Positions 1 to 8,659 of a stretch of 64,000 bases of DNA are shown here, piece by piece. The stretch comes from Solibacillus faecavium (GTDB lineage Bacteria > Bacillota > Bacilli > Bacillales_A > Planococcaceae). The notes under the pieces are model-generated. The model saw only the letters and a program-made list of their open reading frames with translations, made no database searches and was not told the DNA's origin. The DNA lies in assembly GCF_014836905.1 (NCBI RefSeq), contig NZ_JACSPZ010000003.1, forward strand, positions 310,001-374,000, given 5' to 3'. The translations under genes and the position numbers were made by a program. Position 1 is the stretch's first letter. The number at the start of each line of letters is the position of its first letter.

Positions 1-909
1 TACTTCCAAGCTAGATAAATCCTCTTTGTGAATCGGTTTGACATCCAGCCAATGCAGCGCAAGCGAAGGAACAAGCTGAAGCATTGTCACGCGGTGCTTT
101 TCAATAAGTGGGAATGCCACATCAGGACTTGGTGAAGAACTTAATACGATCTTTCCACCTGCATACAGAACGCCTAAAATACCTGGAGAACTCATTGGAT
201 AGTTATGAGAAACCGGCAATACAACCAAAAGCACAGTATCTTCTGTCACGTGGCAATGCTCCACACTCAATTTAATCGTGTACATATATTCATCATGTGT
301 ACGCGGAATAAGTTTGGAAATCCCTGTGCTTCCGCCTGAAAGCTGCAAGAAAGCCACTTCGCTTCCTTTTACTGATGGAAAACTAATTGACTGTGTAGTA
401 AATAGCGAATCAAAAGGCACAAATTCCTGTGCGTCACCAAGATTAATAATGTGTTCTAACGAAGAAACCTCCTGCTGTACTTGTCTTGCAAGACTACGGT
501 AATCAAACCCACCAAAAGAATCCATAGCGATATAGGCTTTTGCTTCGGTAAATTCACAAAAATAGCGAATTTCGTTATAACGGTGAGAGGGCAGTGAAAA
601 AACGGGTAATGCGCCAATTTTAAATAAGGCGAATACGATCTCGACATAGCCGACGACATTTGGGAGCTGTACAACAACTCGATCCTCCTTTTGAATTCCT
701 AGTAAAAGAAGCCCATTAGCTAATTGATTGACCCGTTCATTTAGCTGCGAATATGTAAGTGTGCGCTCATGATCAATGACCGCCACATTTTCAGCAAACT
801 GACGAGCTCTATCTTCAAGCATTTGACCAATCGTTAAACCTTCCCAACAGCCTACCTCACGATAAAAAGCAGCTCTGTCATCTGGCCGTGGAGTAAACCC
901 ATCCAACAT
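1..909 (-). CDS. dhbE: (2,3-dihydroxybenzoyl)adenylate synthase, partial (3' end beyond window)
   Basis: Open from the left edge and read leftwards; about 303 N-terminal residues are visible. It would activate 2,3-dihydroxybenzoate as an acyl-adenylate and load it onto an aryl carrier protein during catecholate siderophore (bacillibactin-like) synthesis in the cytoplasm. The N-terminus MLDGFTPRPDDRAAFYRE, the adenylation signature QLSGGSTGISKLIPRTH and the following HNYPMSSPGILGVLYAGG block match EntE/DhbE closely. The ATG lies 7-8 bases after an AAGGAGG ribosome site. A perfect Fur box lies upstream, so iron starvation should induce it. In B. subtilis dhbA and dhbC precede dhbE; here it is the first gene after the Fur box, so gene order differs. 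The C-terminal half is outside the window. Confidence 0.9.
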   Translation of the reverse strand, partial: MLDGFTPRPDDRAAFYREVGCWEGLTIGQMLEDRARQFAENVAVIDHERTLTYSQLNERVNQLANGLLLLGIQKEDRVVVQLPNVVGYVEIVFALFKIGALPVFSLPSHRYNEIRYFCEFTEAKAYIAMDSFGGFDYRSLARQVQQEVSSLEHIINLGDAQEFVPFDSLFTTQSISFPSVKGSEVAFLQLSGGSTGISKLIPRTHDEYMYTIKLSVEHCHVTEDTVLLVVLPVSHNYPMSSPGILGVLYAGGKIVLSSSPSPDVAFPLIEKHRVTMLQLVPSLALHWLDVKPIHKEDLSSLEV

Positions 910-960
910 GTAAGAAACCTCCTTGATACAATAGTGTTATTGAATAAACTACAATGATAT

Positions 961-975
961 TGATAATCATTATCA
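961..975. promoter_or_regulatory. Fur box (perfect 7-1-7)
   Basis: TGATAATCATTATCA matches the Bacillus Fur consensus TGATAATNATTATCA at every defined position. It lies 52 bases upstream of the dhbE start, where Fur-Fe2+ would block the leftward promoter. The gene to the right starts 300 bases away and has its own promoter-like sequence, so control of that gene is less likely. Confidence 0.9.
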
Positions 976-1186
976 ATTCATTGTAAGAGTTATGCTACGC
1001 TTTAAAATATTTATAGTCAATAAACGATGGACAATTTGATTCAATAAGACCAATCGATCTGGTCCTTTAGACTTTTATTATTATTTTATAAATTTAAAAA
1101 CTGTATCTTAAAGGGGAGTAGGATATCCATACAGCTAATCATTTTAGCCGATTAATCATGAGGCTTTAAAAGAAAAATCCACTATA

Positions 1187-1195
1187 TGGTATAAT
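1187..1195 (+). promoter_or_regulatory. Extended -10 promoter for the LprI-like lipoprotein gene
   Basis: TGGTATAAT is an extended -10 element (TG, one base, TATAAT). No good -35 is visible 17 bases upstream, which fits an extended -10 promoter. It sits 87 bases before the lipoprotein start and leaves room for the short upstream ORF at 1223. Confidence 0.45.
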
Positions 1196-1222
1196 GAATC
1201 CAATTTAAGGTGATTGTAGAAA

Positions 1223-1285
1223 ATGTTTCTTAAGTCAATTGCCTTCAAAGATCAAATTATAAAAAGAGAGAAGGAAACAGTATGA
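1223..1285 (+). CDS. 20-codon upstream ORF overlapping the lipoprotein start
   Basis: An ATG 8 bases after AAGGTGAT opens a 20-residue ORF beginning MFLKSIAFKDQ and ending KREKETV. Its stop TGA overlaps the lipoprotein ATG in the arrangement ATGA. The downstream gene also has its own GAAGGA site, which is read through by this ORF. Translational coupling or a leader peptide are possible roles; chance cannot be excluded. No family is recognised. Confidence 0.35.
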   Translation: MFLKSIAFKDQIIKREKETV

Positions 1286-2037
1286 GAAAAAACTCCTTAA
1301 GCTTAAGCATTGTTACTGCTTGTCTCCTTTTAGTCGGCTGCAGTAATGAAGCAGATGAACCGGTAAACGACAGTGTAATCGAAGCAATAGAAAATAAAGA
1401 ATATGATAAAGCGTTAACTTTAATAGAGGAAAATGCAGATGGTAGTCCAGACGATGAAGAGACAAAGGCTTTGTATGCACAGCTTCAGGAATTTAAAGAA
1501 GTAAAGGACACGAGAGACAATGCTGATTGGGATGGTGTGTTGGAAAAGGCGCATCCAATGCTTGAAAATGCCTCATTGGAAAGCGGTTTGAAAGCGGAGT
1601 TAGAAAAAATGATTGTAGAAGCTGAAATGGAAATTAATAATAGTATTAAAGAGAACGCTGAACAAAATTCCACTGGTTCAAAGGAAAAGTATTTAGCTAA
1701 AATAGCAGAAGTAGAAAATGGAATAAAAGAATTGGACCCGGTATTTGAAAATGGTACCCAAATTGAGTTAACAGAAGCACAGGTAGAAGTATTCGAGCGA
1801 TGGGATGCACTATTGAATGAAATCTATAAACAACTAGAAACACAACAACTTTCACCGAACGACATGAACAAACTAAGAGAAGAACAACGAAAATGGTTAA
1901 CGCATCGTGATGAAAAAGCAGCAGAAGCAGCATCAAAGTTTGAAGGCGGTTCAATGAAAAATTTGGAATACGCTAGCGTACAAGCGCAGTTAACTAAAGA
2001 AAGATGTTATGAATTAGTTGAAAAGTATATGAAATAA
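1282..2037 (+). CDS. Lipoprotein with C-terminal DUF1311 (LprI-like) domain
   Basis: A 251-residue exported lipoprotein. The N-terminus has a basic start, a hydrophobic stretch and the lipobox LLVGC, so Cys about residue 20 would be lipidated and anchored on the outer face of the membrane. Residues about 25-110 are acidic, helical and repeat-like. The C-terminal part (QRKWLTHRDEKAAEAA and ERCYELV) has the W...RD...A pattern of the DUF1311/LprI family, whose namesake in Mycobacterium inhibits lysozyme. Whether this protein inhibits lysozyme is unknown. It stands alone, with a terminator directly downstream. Confidence 0.8.
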   Translation: MRKNSLSLSIVTACLLLVGCSNEADEPVNDSVIEAIENKEYDKALTLIEENADGSPDDEETKALYAQLQEFKEVKDTRDNADWDGVLEKAHPMLENASLESGLKAELEKMIVEAEMEINNSIKENAEQNSTGSKEKYLAKIAEVENGIKELDPVFENGTQIELTEAQVEVFERWDALLNEIYKQLETQQLSPNDMNKLREEQRKWLTHRDEKAAEAASKFEGGSMKNLEYASVQAQLTKERCYELVEKYMK

Positions 2038-2045
2038 GGGAAATG

Positions 2046-2079
2046 AGACTGTATGGTTTAGATACCATGCAGTCTTTTT
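2046..2079 (+). terminator. Rho-independent terminator after the LprI-like gene
   Basis: AGACTGTATGGT pairs with ACCATGCAGTCT (one G-U pair) around a short TTAGAT loop and is followed by TTTTT. It starts 9 bases after the stop codon. Confidence 0.85.
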
Positions 2080-2096
2080 ACGTATGGAGGAAGAAT

Positions 2097-2222
2097 TGCT
2101 AATATAGTGCCAGGATCTTCTAATAAGCCCTAACAATGTTCAAATAATCTACCCGAATGTTCTAATATCACATCGAAATCTTCTAATATCTCCTATAACT
2201 GTTCTAATAAAATCCCCTTCGA
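2097..2222. repeat. Six-unit 21-bp degenerate tandem repeat in the intergenic region
   Basis: The core TTCTAATA, or a one- or two-base variant, starts at 2097, 2118, 2139, 2160, 2181 and 2202, exactly 21 bases apart each time. Core variants are TGCTAATA, TTCTAATA, TTCAAATA, then three TTCTAATA. The remaining 13 bases of each unit vary, often with a short C-rich run. Every forward frame is stopped, so it is not coding in the present form. The 300-base gap (2038-2337) holds this array, the upstream terminator and the promoter region of the flavoprotein gene. Confidence 0.7.
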
Positions 2223-2337
2223 ACATGCTAAATAATTTAAGTAAATCACTACTTTTATAGAAATCCCAAGAATAAATTAGAATAGACATTTAAATACAAA
2301 AACATAACGCACATCACAATAATAATGGAGGGGATTT

Positions 2338-4005
2338 ATGGAATGGCAAGAACAGTGGGATGTTGTAGTCGTAGGTAGTGGAGCTGGAGGGTTAGTCGCA
2401 GCAATAACGGCTGCCTATAATGGACAGAAAGTATTGCTTGTAGAAAAATCAGACGTATTCGGAGGTTCGTCTGCCTTATCAGGTGGGGGACTGTGGATTC
2501 CGAACAACCATGTATCAAAAAAGGCGGGCTTACAGGATAGCGAGGAAGAGGCATTAACATATATGGAAGACGTAATTGAGGATAATGGACCCGCTTCCAC
2601 ACGCGAACGGAAAGTTGCCTACATCAAAAACGGTTCCAAAATGGTCAGCTTCTTAGAAGAATTAGGAATGGAGTGGGTTGCTGCACCACTTTATCCGGAC
2701 TATTATCCAGAACGTCCAGGCGGTAAAATTGGTCGCTCCATTGAAGGAGAAGTTTTTGATTTAAGAGAATTAGGTGAATATGAGTCGTTACTACGTAAAG
2801 GTATGGTGGAAATGCCTTTCCCGCTATATTCAGGGCGTGTTTATTCTGTGCCGCGAACTTTTACGAGCATGAAGGATTTCACGAATGTATCGGGGATGCT
2901 GTTTAGCGGGATTAAATATAAGCTACAAGGTAAGCATGCAACTTCAATCGGACAAGGACTCGTATCACGACTAATTAAAATGGCATTACTGCAAGATGTA
3001 ACGATTCGGTTGTCAGCCCCACTAAAGGATTTAATCATTGAAAATGAAGAAATTATAGGAGTCGAGATTGAACAAGATGGCGAACCGTATTTCATTCAAA
3101 CAAAGGCGGTCATTTTAGCAGGGGGCGGCTTTGAACGTAATGAAGAATTAAGGCGTAAATATCATAATATCGGCTCTGAATGGTCATCGGCTAGTATAGG
3201 GAATCAAGGCGATATGCTGCTTATCGCGCAAAAGCACAGTTTAGATACAGCACTTTTAGACGAGGCCTGGTGGGGACCGACAGCCATTAATGATGACGGA
3301 TCACCGAGCTTTTTAGTATATGAACGTTCATTGCCACATACAATTATCGTTGATCAGGAGGGCAATCGATATTTCAACGAAGCAGAGTCGTATGTTGATG
3401 CAGGAAAGGCAATGCTTGATAAGCAAGAACAATCAGGAAAGGCAATTCCTTCATGGATGATCATGGAAAGCCGCCATCGGAATCGTTATTTATTCGGTTC
3501 GATGATGCCTCGCATGGTACCGAAGAAATTATTAAACTCAGGCTGGCTAAAACGTGCGGATTCCATTGAAGATTTGGCAAAAATTTGCGCTATTGATGTG
3601 GAAGGGCTACGAAAAACAATCGACCGCTTCAACACTTTTGTCGATAAAGGCAAGGATGAAGACTATAAACGTGGCGATTCAGCGTATGATAATTATTACG
3701 GTGACCCAGCATATGCCAATCCTAATCTTGGGCATATTAGTAAGCCGCCTTTCTATGCAGTGAAAGTATACCCAGGCGACCTTGGTACAAAAGGCGGTAT
3801 CGTGGCAGACGAACATGGCCAGGCTTTACGTGACGGTAAGCCAATCATTGGTCTTTACGCAACAGGCAATTGCTCGGCATCCGTTATGGGCAAAGTATAT
3901 CCAGGTCCAGGCTCAACACTCGGACCAACAACAGTTTTTGGCTATATTTCAGCGAACCATATAAAAAGCACAATGTTTGAACAGGCAGAAGTAGAAACTA
4001 TATAA
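2338..4005 (+). CDS. FAD-dependent dehydrogenase, 3-ketosteroid delta1-dehydrogenase / fumarate reductase flavoprotein family
   Basis: A 555-residue flavoprotein. The N-terminal Rossmann motif VVVGSGAGGLVAAITAA is followed by VEKSDVFGGSSALSGGG, the FAD and substrate-entry pattern of the family. The C-terminal block GLYATGNCSASVMGKVYPGPG and its extension LGPTTVFGY resemble the KstD signature, including the Tyr-Pro-Gly-x-Gly that contains a catalytic Tyr in characterised delta1-KSTDs. True substrate is not shown; many Bacillales members are only annotated as FAD-binding dehydrogenases. The start has a GGAGGGG site 6 bases upstream. It is monocistronic, closed by a terminator shared with the converging exonuclease gene. 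Confidence 0.85.
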   Translation: MEWQEQWDVVVVGSGAGGLVAAITAAYNGQKVLLVEKSDVFGGSSALSGGGLWIPNNHVSKKAGLQDSEEEALTYMEDVIEDNGPASTRERKVAYIKNGSKMVSFLEELGMEWVAAPLYPDYYPERPGGKIGRSIEGEVFDLRELGEYESLLRKGMVEMPFPLYSGRVYSVPRTFTSMKDFTNVSGMLFSGIKYKLQGKHATSIGQGLVSRLIKMALLQDVTIRLSAPLKDLIIENEEIIGVEIEQDGEPYFIQTKAVILAGGGFERNEELRRKYHNIGSEWSSASIGNQGDMLLIAQKHSLDTALLDEAWWGPTAINDDGSPSFLVYERSLPHTIIVDQEGNRYFNEAESYVDAGKAMLDKQEQSGKAIPSWMIMESRHRNRYLFGSMMPRMVPKKLLNSGWLKRADSIEDLAKICAIDVEGLRKTIDRFNTFVDKGKDEDYKRGDSAYDNYYGDPAYANPNLGHISKPPFYAVKVYPGDLGTKGGIVADEHGQALRDGKPIIGLYATGNCSASVMGKVYPGPGSTLGPTTVFGYISANHIKSTMFEQAEVETI

Positions 4006-4008
4006 AAT

Positions 4009-4068
4009 AAAAGCGAATTAACAAATGGGACAGAGGAAAAGTTCCAGACGTTAATTCGCTTTTTTCAT
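4009..4068. terminator. Bidirectional terminator between convergent genes
   Basis: AAGCGAATTAAC pairs with GTTAATTCGCTT across a loop of about 30 bases, followed by a T-run on the + strand and preceded by an A-rich stretch. The right arm overlaps the last codons of the leftward exonuclease gene. Confidence 0.75.
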
Positions 4069-4800
4069 AATCAGCTGTAAAATTTCATTTGCACAAATTG
4101 CATCGGCGTCTGCAGTATGATGCTTTAGAAGCGGGATATTGTAAGTGTCAGCGATGACGTTTAAGTTATTTTTAGGACTGTTTAAATATTTACGTGCAAG
4201 TAACACTGTGCATGCAGCTTGATTGGTAGGGCGTATGCCATTGCGAAATAGCTCGAGCGCCAAAAAGCTATACCAATCAAAACCGATATGATGGCTAACA
4301 ATCGGCAAATCGCCTAAAAAATTCTTAAAGCTGTGAATAACAGGGGTGATTGTTTTCTCATTTTTCACACGTTCATTTGTTATTCCATGAATATGTGAAT
4401 TTTTGATTGGCTTTTCCGGATTCACAAAGCGGTGAAAAAGATCAATAGTTTCTCCGTTGCGTACTTTTAATGCGGCAATTTCTACAATTTTATCCCCTCG
4501 TGCAGCAGAGCCACCCGTTGTTTCAATATCTACTACGACATACTCGGTCGCTTGCTCCAACATATGCACCATGTCCGCCACCTTTAAGCGTGGACTGTAA
4601 CTTGCCATAAAGATTCTTAAATACTGGGCAGCAAGCTTCGTATTGTAATAATGACCATACAAAGAGCGAGCAATATAGCCATGCTTTTCTAATTCGTCAA
4701 TAGCCTCTTTTGGATAGCTGGCAACTAATTCTTCCTGCTTGGCGAAGCTTACAATCGAGCAAGTAATAAAAATTCTTATGTGCACTCGTTCAATTTTCAT
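4051..4800 (-). CDS. DEDDh 3'-5' exonuclease (DnaQ/PolC epsilon-like)
   Basis: About 249 residues. The second half carries the exonuclease fold: VVVDIETTG (Asp-x-Glu), HHIGFDWYSF (second Asp) and HHTADADAI (His...Asp), which together are the DEDDh metal-binding residues. Such enzymes trim 3' ends of DNA or RNA. The first 85 residues (helix-rich, LVASYPKEAIDELEKHGYIA) do not match the nuclease core and may be a small helical add-on. Two adjacent ATG codons (4803 and 4800) follow GGAGGGG; the second has the better 6-base spacing. Promoter not identified; the chemoreceptor terminator lies upstream, so it is probably transcribed independently. Confidence 0.85.
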   Translation of the reverse strand: MKIERVHIRIFITCSIVSFAKQEELVASYPKEAIDELEKHGYIARSLYGHYYNTKLAAQYLRIFMASYSPRLKVADMVHMLEQATEYVVVDIETTGGSAARGDKIVEIAALKVRNGETIDLFHRFVNPEKPIKNSHIHGITNERVKNEKTITPVIHSFKNFLGDLPIVSHHIGFDWYSFLALELFRNGIRPTNQAACTVLLARKYLNSPKNNLNVIADTYNIPLLKHHTADADAICANEILQLIMKKAN

Positions 4801-4979
4801 CATCTTCCCCTCCAAAATGAAACTTTCGTTCTTTTATTGAATCATATTTTAATCGTATAATGCTAGAAATTTGGCTGGGACTGAGGGCAAAATGTTCTCC
4901 AGGAATTTTGGAAAGTAGCGGGTGAAAATGAAAAGAAACCCCCGGCGCATGTCTTTGTAAAAGTGGTTTAAAACAATAC

Positions 4980-5020
4980 ACAAAAACGCAAAAGCTTCTA
5001 AACTGCTTTTGCGTTTTTGA
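4980..5020 (-). terminator. Terminator of the chemoreceptor gene
   Basis: CAAAAACGCAAAAGC pairs with GCTTTTGCGTTTTTG around TTCTAAACT; the leftward transcript would end in a U-run. It begins about 10 bases after the chemoreceptor stop. Confidence 0.85.
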
Positions 5021-5028
5021 TTGAAATA

Positions 5029-6714
5029 TTAAATTTTAAAATGATTTACTTCTTCTTGAATACTCATTGCACCTTCACTTACTGATTTAGCTACAGCGTT
5101 AATTTCCTGCATTGTAGCTGTTTGTTCTTCTACAGCAGCAAGTACTACACTTGTTTCATCTGCAGCACTGTTTGCAGCATGAGCCATTTCGGAAACTGAT
5201 GCAGCCACTTCCTCAGTACTTGCTGAAATTTCTTCTGAGGATGCTGAAACTTCCTGTATTTGGGCAGTCATTTCTGTAATAGCGCCAACAATATTATTAA
5301 ATGAAACTTGAGCATTTTGTAAATAAACTACACCTTGATCTACATTTTCTACTGTCGTACTTACACTTTCCTCTACTTCCTTCGTATCCTTTTGTATCGT
5401 AGATGTTAAGCCAGCAATTTTTGTAGCAGAGTTTTTCGATTGCTCTGCTAATTTACGTACTTCATCAGCCACAACAGCAAAACCTTTACCATGTTCGCCT
5501 GCACGTGCAGCTTCAATGGCAGCGTTTAAAGCAAGTAGATTTGTTTGGTCTGTAATATCGGTAATTACTTTTGTGATGTTTTCGATTTCTGCAGACTGTT
5601 TGCTTAGCTGTATTATTTTTTCTTTTGTTTTATGAGACGACTGCTGGATAACAAACATTTGCTGTTCTGCAGTTTGTAATGTTTGTCTACCTTCGCTGGC
5701 AATTGTTTGCATATCATTAGCCTTTGAATTCAACACTTGTGCAGCTTCAGCGATTCGACTCACTCCATGAGCTGTTTCATCCATTGCAACAGCGCAATCA
5801 TTTCCGGTAGTTGCAGATTGCCCAGCGCCTAGTGCAACAGTTTCTACACGTTGTGCAACCTCATTCGTAGCAGAAGTCACTTCATCGGTACTACTTGCCA
5901 GTTGTTCTGCAGCTGCAGTTGTACTTGATACATTTAGTGATACGTTGCTGATTAAGTTGGATAGGCTAGCCTTCATTGTATTAAAGGCAGTAGCAAGATC
6001 ATTAATTTCATCTTTTGTTTTAACTTGAATATCTTCCTCGCGTAAATCCCCACTTGCAATGACATTGGCGGCATTTGTTAATTTGCGTAACGGGCGAGTA
6101 ACACTTTGTGTAATGATAATTGCTAGCCCAATTGCAAATAAAACACCAATTACTGAAATAATAATTACTAAAGTTTTACTTGTATTCGCGCTTTCAGTTG
6201 TTTCAGTATTCGTAGTATCCATTAGCTTCTTTTGAGTAGTAACAATGTTATTGATTGTTTCTTGAATAATTTGGCTTGTTGGTAAAGCGAACGCAAATAA
6301 CATGTTATCTGCTTTATCCATTTCTTTACTGTCCACATAACGAACCACTTCATGAACATAGTCATCATATGAATCTTGTTGCTCTTTTAATGTGCTTAAT
6401 TGTTCCTGCAATTGAGTGGTATTAGACAGAGTTTCAAGTTCAATTATTTTTTTATTTATTGTATCAATTTGAGAATTTAGATTTTCTAAATCTTTTGGAT
6501 CTTGGCGTAAAACATAGGAACGAATATATAGTCCCTGTAAAGATGTAGCATTTTGAATTTCCGATAACTCCATTACTTTTAATACCCTGTCTTCGATTAC
6601 AAAAGAATAGTCCTCATCGATTTCTGTCATTTTAATAATAGAAAAAGTAGAGAGAAAAACTAGAATTAAAATAATGATGCTAAAGCTTCCGTATAATTTC
6701 CTTTTAATGGTCAT
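5029..6714 (-). CDS. Methyl-accepting chemotaxis protein (4HB-type sensor)
   Basis: A 561-residue transmembrane chemoreceptor. TM1 is about residues 9-30, a helical extracytoplasmic sensor spans about 31-180 (four-helix-bundle type), TM2 is about 182-203 ([20 protein letters not shown]), and HAMP runs about 204-257. The signalling hairpin tip [20 protein letters not shown] and the following [18 protein letters not shown] are canonical; these contact CheA and CheW. The ligand is unknown. It has the same length and layout as the receptor at 52571, and the two are clearly paralogous. A sigma-D-like promoter lies upstream, fitting co-expression with motility genes. Confidence 0.95.
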   Translation of the reverse strand: MTIKRKLYGSFSIIILILVFLSTFSIIKMTEIDEDYSFVIEDRVLKVMELSEIQNATSLQGLYIRSYVLRQDPKDLENLNSQIDTINKKIIELETLSNTTQLQEQLSTLKEQQDSYDDYVHEVVRYVDSKEMDKADNMLFAFALPTSQIIQETINNIVTTQKKLMDTTNTETTESANTSKTLVIIISVIGVLFAIGLAIIITQSVTRPLRKLTNAANVIASGDLREEDIQVKTKDEINDLATAFNTMKASLSNLISNVSLNVSSTTAAAEQLASSTDEVTSATNEVAQRVETVALGAGQSATTGNDCAVAMDETAHGVSRIAEAAQVLNSKANDMQTIASEGRQTLQTAEQQMFVIQQSSHKTKEKIIQLSKQSAEIENITKVITDITDQTNLLALNAAIEAARAGEHGKGFAVVADEVRKLAEQSKNSATKIAGLTSTIQKDTKEVEESVSTTVENVDQGVVYLQNAQVSFNNIVGAITEMTAQIQEVSASSEEISASTEEVAASVSEMAHAANSAADETSVVLAAVEEQTATMQEINAVAKSVSEGAMSIQEEVNHFKI

Positions 6715-6760
6715 ATTTTTATTATCCTCCCATAATATTATAGTTATAAATGCATATATA

Positions 6761-6786
6761 ATTTCGGCTAAAAAGTTAGGAACTTA
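6761..6786 (-). promoter_or_regulatory. Candidate sigma-D (motility) promoter for the chemoreceptor
   Basis: Read leftwards the sequence is TAAG, 14 bases, GCCGAAAT, against the sigma-D consensus TAAA-N14-16-GCCGATAA. It ends about 47 bases before the chemoreceptor start, and chemoreceptor genes are typical sigma-D targets. Confidence 0.5.
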
Positions 6787-7003
6787 ATACTATTTCATAA
6801 AAATTCTCTTAGATTATTTATTTAGTCAATTCAAATAAATTAGTAAAGGGGAAAAATTATGATTTTATGTATGATATCTAGAAGTTATGAAGATTTGTGC
6901 TGATTTATATAGGTTTCACAAATAATTTCCTATTACTCTAACGGTTTAAGATAGATGATAATGGGTATTTTCTATTAAATGTGTTTTAAGATGAGGTGAA
7001 CAT

Positions 7004-8566
7004 ATGAAAGGGAAATATTTTTCAAACGTAGTATTTACTGTTTCAGCAATTTTTATTTTAGTATGTGTCATTTTTGGTATAGTGGCACCAAATTTATTCA
7101 GTGATGTAGCTACTTCTTTATTTAGTTTAACAACCGATTATTTTGGTTGGTTCTACTTATTATCTGTATTTATTATTGTAGTATTTCTTATCGTGCTAGC
7201 CATCTCAAAATATGGGAAAATCCGATTAGGTGGGAAAGATGCAAAACCTGAATTTAAGTTTTATTCATGGATTGCGATGCTATTCTCAGCAGGTTTAGGG
7301 ATTGGCTTGGTGTTCTGGGGTGTAGCAGAGCCAATGAGTCATTTCTTCTCATCACCATTTAGTAATCAGGAGCCGCAGACGACAGACGCTGCTCGTCTTG
7401 CAATGGGATATTCCTTTTTCCACTGGGGAGTTAGTCAATGGTCTGTATTTGCAATTATGGGATTAGTTATGGCATTTATGCAATTTAACAAAAAAAAGGA
7501 TCTATTAATGTCTACAGCATTAGAACCTGTCACAGGAACAAAACGAGGTATTAAAAATACGATTGATATTTTAGCGGTCATTGCAACTGTAATGGGTGTT
7601 GCTACTTCAATAGGTTTAGGAGTCCTCCAAACAAATGGTGGTTTAAACGCTGTATTTAATATACCTATATCGATTTGGGTACAAATGTCGATTATTGCCG
7701 TAATGTTTATAGGGTATATGGCTTCTTCTACTACAGGTTTACAAAAAGGGATTCGGATTTTAAGTAATGTTAACATGTATCTAGCTATGATCTTATTATT
7801 GTTTGTATTTATTGCAGGTCCAACTGTATTCATACTTGAAAGTTTTGTTTTAGGTCTTAGTGATTATATTACACATTTTGTAGAGTATAGCCTGCGTTTA
7901 CAGCCGTATGTTGGCGGTACTTGGGTTAAGGACTGGACAATTTTCTATTGGGCATGGGCCATTGCCTGGTCGCCTTTTGTTGGTTCGTTTGTAGCCCGCG
8001 TATCAAGGGGACGAACAATCCGCGAATTTATCGTAGGGGTACTAATTATTCCTCCACTAATTTCTTGTTTATGGATTGCTGTGTTTGGCGGTTCTGCTCT
8101 TTATTTCGATTTAAATAAAGGGACGAGTATCGCTGAGGCAGTGAATACAGATTTAACAGTAGCATTGTTCCAATTACTCGATCAACTTCCTTTAACAACG
8201 ATTGCTTCTATTATAGGGATGGTTTTAATATTTACTTTCCTCATTACCTCTGCAGATTCAGCAACATTTATTATGGCGAGTATGACTTCTAACGGGGCAT
8301 TAAACCCAACAAATGCGTTGAAAGTAATATGGGGTGTATTAATGGCTGCAATTGCAAGCGTACTGTTATTTACAGGCGGTCTAGAAGCGCTGCAAACCGC
8401 ATCCTTAATTTCTGCACTTCCATTTACAGTCGTCATACTTTTACTCATCGTGTCCTTCGCTAAAATGGTACGGCACGAAGTAATTCCTATCAGTAAGCGG
8501 GAATTAACCCGTTATAAGCGCATAATGAAACAGATTGATGAAAGTGAAAACAAAGATAAAAAATAA
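7004..8566 (+). CDS. BCCT-family transporter (glycine betaine/choline type, OpuD/BetT-like)
   Basis: A 520-residue integral membrane protein with about 12 hydrophobic segments. SAGLGIGLVFWGVAEP is the glycine-rich TM3 substrate and Na+ region, and DWTIFYWAWAIAWSP is the BCCT signature containing the tryptophan box of TM8. The C-terminus is short and charged (ESENKDKK), without the long osmosensing tail of BetP. It would import betaine, choline or a related quaternary amine coupled to Na+ or H+. The start follows GAGGTGA by 6 bases. It is monocistronic with a strong terminator. The exact substrate is not deducible. Confidence 0.92.
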   Translation: MKGKYFSNVVFTVSAIFILVCVIFGIVAPNLFSDVATSLFSLTTDYFGWFYLLSVFIIVVFLIVLAISKYGKIRLGGKDAKPEFKFYSWIAMLFSAGLGIGLVFWGVAEPMSHFFSSPFSNQEPQTTDAARLAMGYSFFHWGVSQWSVFAIMGLVMAFMQFNKKKDLLMSTALEPVTGTKRGIKNTIDILAVIATVMGVATSIGLGVLQTNGGLNAVFNIPISIWVQMSIIAVMFIGYMASSTTGLQKGIRILSNVNMYLAMILLLFVFIAGPTVFILESFVLGLSDYITHFVEYSLRLQPYVGGTWVKDWTIFYWAWAIAWSPFVGSFVARVSRGRTIREFIVGVLIIPPLISCLWIAVFGGSALYFDLNKGTSIAEAVNTDLTVALFQLLDQLPLTTIASIIGMVLIFTFLITSADSATFIMASMTSNGALNPTNALKVIWGVLMAAIASVLLFTGGLEALQTASLISALPFTVVILLLIVSFAKMVRHEVIPISKRELTRYKRIMKQIDESENKDKK

Positions 8567-8584
8567 ATAGGACTGCACAACCTA

Positions 8585-8640
8585 TAAAAACCGCGTATTA
8601 TTTACCACGAATGAAATTCGATGGTTAATACGCGGTTTTT
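8585..8640. terminator. Bidirectional terminator (15-bp stem)
   Basis: AAAAACCGCGTATTA pairs with TAATACGCGGTTTTT, with an inner second stem ACCA...TGGT. It separates the BCCT gene from the converging response regulator gene and can act in both directions. Confidence 0.9.
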
Positions 8641-8659
8641 CTAATATACAGGAACAGGA

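Noticed and set aside
278-677. Two open frames overlapping the dhbE-like gene on either strand
   Set aside because: They lie within the coding region of a clear DhbE homologue in other frames.
910-1281. Fur control of the rightward LprI-like gene
   Set aside because: The Fur box is more than 200 bases upstream of that gene's extended -10 promoter.
2097-2222. Repeat array as a CRISPR
   Set aside because: The unit is only 21 bases, with an 8-base core and no separate spacers of constant length; no cas gene is present.
4790-4981. 63-codon frame (-) between the exonuclease and the chemoreceptor gene
   Set aside because: It would start at a GTG inside the chemoreceptor terminator without a ribosome site, and it overlaps the exonuclease start in another frame. 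No family recognised.
6859-6903. 14-codon ORF with AGGGG upstream, in front of the BCCT gene
   Set aside because: Too short and with no residue bias or attenuator; the match to a ribosome site can be chance in A/G-rich DNA.
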